In this document: piece after piece, positions 63,185-64,000 of the stretch | Layout of the letters: every line of letters starts with the position of its first letter | How positions within the stretch are numbered: position 1 is the stretch's first letter | Source of the DNA: Solirubrobacteraceae bacterium | GTDB lineage: Bacteria > Actinomycetota > Thermoleophilia > Solirubrobacterales > Solirubrobacteraceae | Length of the DNA: 64,000 nt | Direction: 5' to 3' | Assembly (NCBI GenBank): GCA_030447505.1 | Contig: JAUJOT010000004.1 | Coordinates: forward strand, 1-64,000 | Translations under genes and position numbers: made by a program | The notes under the pieces: model-generated | Seen by the model: the letters and a program-made list of their open reading frames with translations, nothing else | Told to the model about the DNA's origin: nothing | The model's database searches: none

Positions 63185-63958
63185 GTGGCCTACCGCTACC
63201 TGTTCGAGCAGATGGTCCGTCGCGAGCTGCGCCAGAAGTACAAGGGCTCGGCGCTCGGCGTGCTCTGGTACCTCATCAACCCGCTCGTGCTGATGGGCGC
63301 CTACTACCTCATGTTCGGCGTGATCTTCCCGGCGCCGTCGGAGGACGACTATCCGCTGTTCCTGCTCGTCGGGCTCGTCGTGTGGGTCTTCTTCAGCCAG
63401 GCCGTGCTGAGCGCCGCGCCGTCGCTGCTGGACCAGGGCGCGCTCGTGCGCAAGGCGCGCTTCCCGCGCGAGGCGATCCCGGCGTCGGTCGTCACGGTGC
63501 AGCTCGTCACCTTCCTCGCGCTGCTCGCGCTGCTGACGCCGATCACGATCGCGATCCGCGGCACGGCCGACCTCGCGCTGCTGGCGCTGCCGCTGATCCT
63601 CGCGTGCCTGTTCGCGTTCGTGCTCGGCTTCGCGCTGGCGGTCAGCGTGCTGCACGCCTACTTCCGCGACGTCGCGCCGATCCTGTCGGCTGCGCTGCTG
63701 CCGTGGTTCTTCCTGTCGCCGATCTTCTTCGACCCCTCGCACCTGGACCGCTTCAGCGACGAGACCGCGGCGCTGTTCGTCCTGGAGTGGGTCAATCCGG
63801 TGGCGCCCTTCATCGTCGCGATCCGCGACGTGATCTACGGCGGAGCGCTGCCCGCGCTGCCGGTCCTGCTGTACGTCGGGGTCGCGGCCGCGCTCGTGCT
63901 GGCCGGCGGCATGGCGCTGTTTCGCCGGATGCAGGGCGAGCTGGCGGTGGTCGTGTGA
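63185..63958 (+). CDS. ABC-2 polysaccharide export permease (TagG/RfbA-like)
   Basis: A 257-residue permease with six helices. FEQMVRRELRQKYKGSALGVLWYLINPLV at the N-terminus and PWFFLSPIFFDPS with EWVNPVAPFIVAIRDVIY near the C-terminus are hallmarks of O-antigen/teichoic acid exporter permeases. GTG 63185 is the start, 35 bases after the xylanase. The ATPase partner is expected just beyond the window; 63959-64000 holds no recognisable start of it. Confidence 0.9.
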   Translation: MAYRYLFEQMVRRELRQKYKGSALGVLWYLINPLVLMGAYYLMFGVIFPAPSEDDYPLFLLVGLVVWVFFSQAVLSAAPSLLDQGALVRKARFPREAIPASVVTVQLVTFLALLALLTPITIAIRGTADLALLALPLILACLFAFVLGFALAVSVLHAYFRDVAPILSAALLPWFFLSPIFFDPSHLDRFSDETAALFVLEWVNPVAPFIVAIRDVIYGGALPALPVLLYVGVAAALVLAGGMALFRRMQGELAVVV

Positions 63959-64000
63959 GATCGCGCCACTGCCCGACCGTCGCTGCGCCGGCGGCGAAAG

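Overview
The window is very GC-rich, with nearly all third codon positions G or C, many GTG and TTG starts, and ATGA or GTGA stop-start overlaps. Gene content (acyl-CoA carboxylase subunits, Tat-exported multicopper oxidase, two-domain LuxR regulators, DtxR-like palindrome) points to an actinobacterium, most likely a soil member of Thermoleophilia/Solirubrobacterales. That placement is an inference from style and content; there is no rRNA or marker gene here. The first ~200 bases are a G/C homopolymer-like stretch that looks like a poor contig end.

Layout. 0.4-1.9 kb: secreted RTX-repeat protein. 2.2-9.4 kb: one nitrogen-salvage operon of GntR regulator, palindromic operator, APC permease, two DUF1989 proteins, a carboxyltransferase-only urea/guanidine carboxylase and allophanate hydrolase. 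9.4-13.4 kb: aminotransferase, YwaF-like membrane protein and a RecQ helicase with a phosphoribosyltransferase-like tail. 13.4-14.9 kb: decayed DNA with fragments of a P-loop kinase and an ArdC-like antirestriction protein. 14.9-19.3 kb: PhoD phosphatase, YdeI-like protein, LuxR regulator and DsrE protein. 20.1-22.3 kb: sucCD, separated by four 59-bp tandem repeats. 22.4-24.2 kb: HAD, metallo-beta-lactamase and VOC proteins. 24.2-25.3 kb: an intact IS481-family element with a 6-bp target duplication. 25.6-30.1 kb: glutaredoxin-like protein, AmmeMemoRadiSam enzyme and a lipoprotein/ABC exporter operon.

30.3-35.5 kb: HtrA protease followed by a VWA-MoxR-DUF58-VWA cluster. 35.6-38.0 kb: GNAT and biotin carboxylase/BCCP (accA). 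38.1-43.3 kb: multicopper oxidase, cupredoxin and a large ATP-binding LuxR regulator. 43.4-49.2 kb: assimilatory sulfate operon (sulfite reductase, APS reductase, TauE/SafE transporter, CysD, CysN, small ACC-epsilon-like protein). 49.3-52.8 kb: ornithine cyclodeaminase family protein, small membrane protein, dead GMC oxidoreductase and a glycosyltransferase-39-like protein. 52.8-57.1 kb: accD/pccB and methylmalonyl-CoA mutase large subunit around a DUF559 gene. 57.2-59.3 kb: second HtrA, ferritin and an unlisted 59-residue Cys/Lys-rich protein sharing a TTAGGC-TC-GCCTAA palindrome. 59.4-64.0 kb: exopolysaccharide genes (UXS, glycosylphosphotransferase, GH10 xylanase, ABC export permease).

The most unusual signals are: (1) the sucC-sucD spacer, where each 59-bp repeat is a 20-codon mini-ORF whose ATG overlaps the previous stop, giving an unbroken stop-start chain from sucC to sucD; (2) a 23-bp duplication of the htrA start region that makes the same kind of coupled mini-ORF; (3) an operon with carboxyguanidine-deiminase-type DUF1989 proteins whose carboxylase lacks both biotin carboxylase and BCCP domains; (4) an IS481 copy whose transposase borrows its stop codon from the target site; (5) the divergent ferritin/small-Cys-protein control region.
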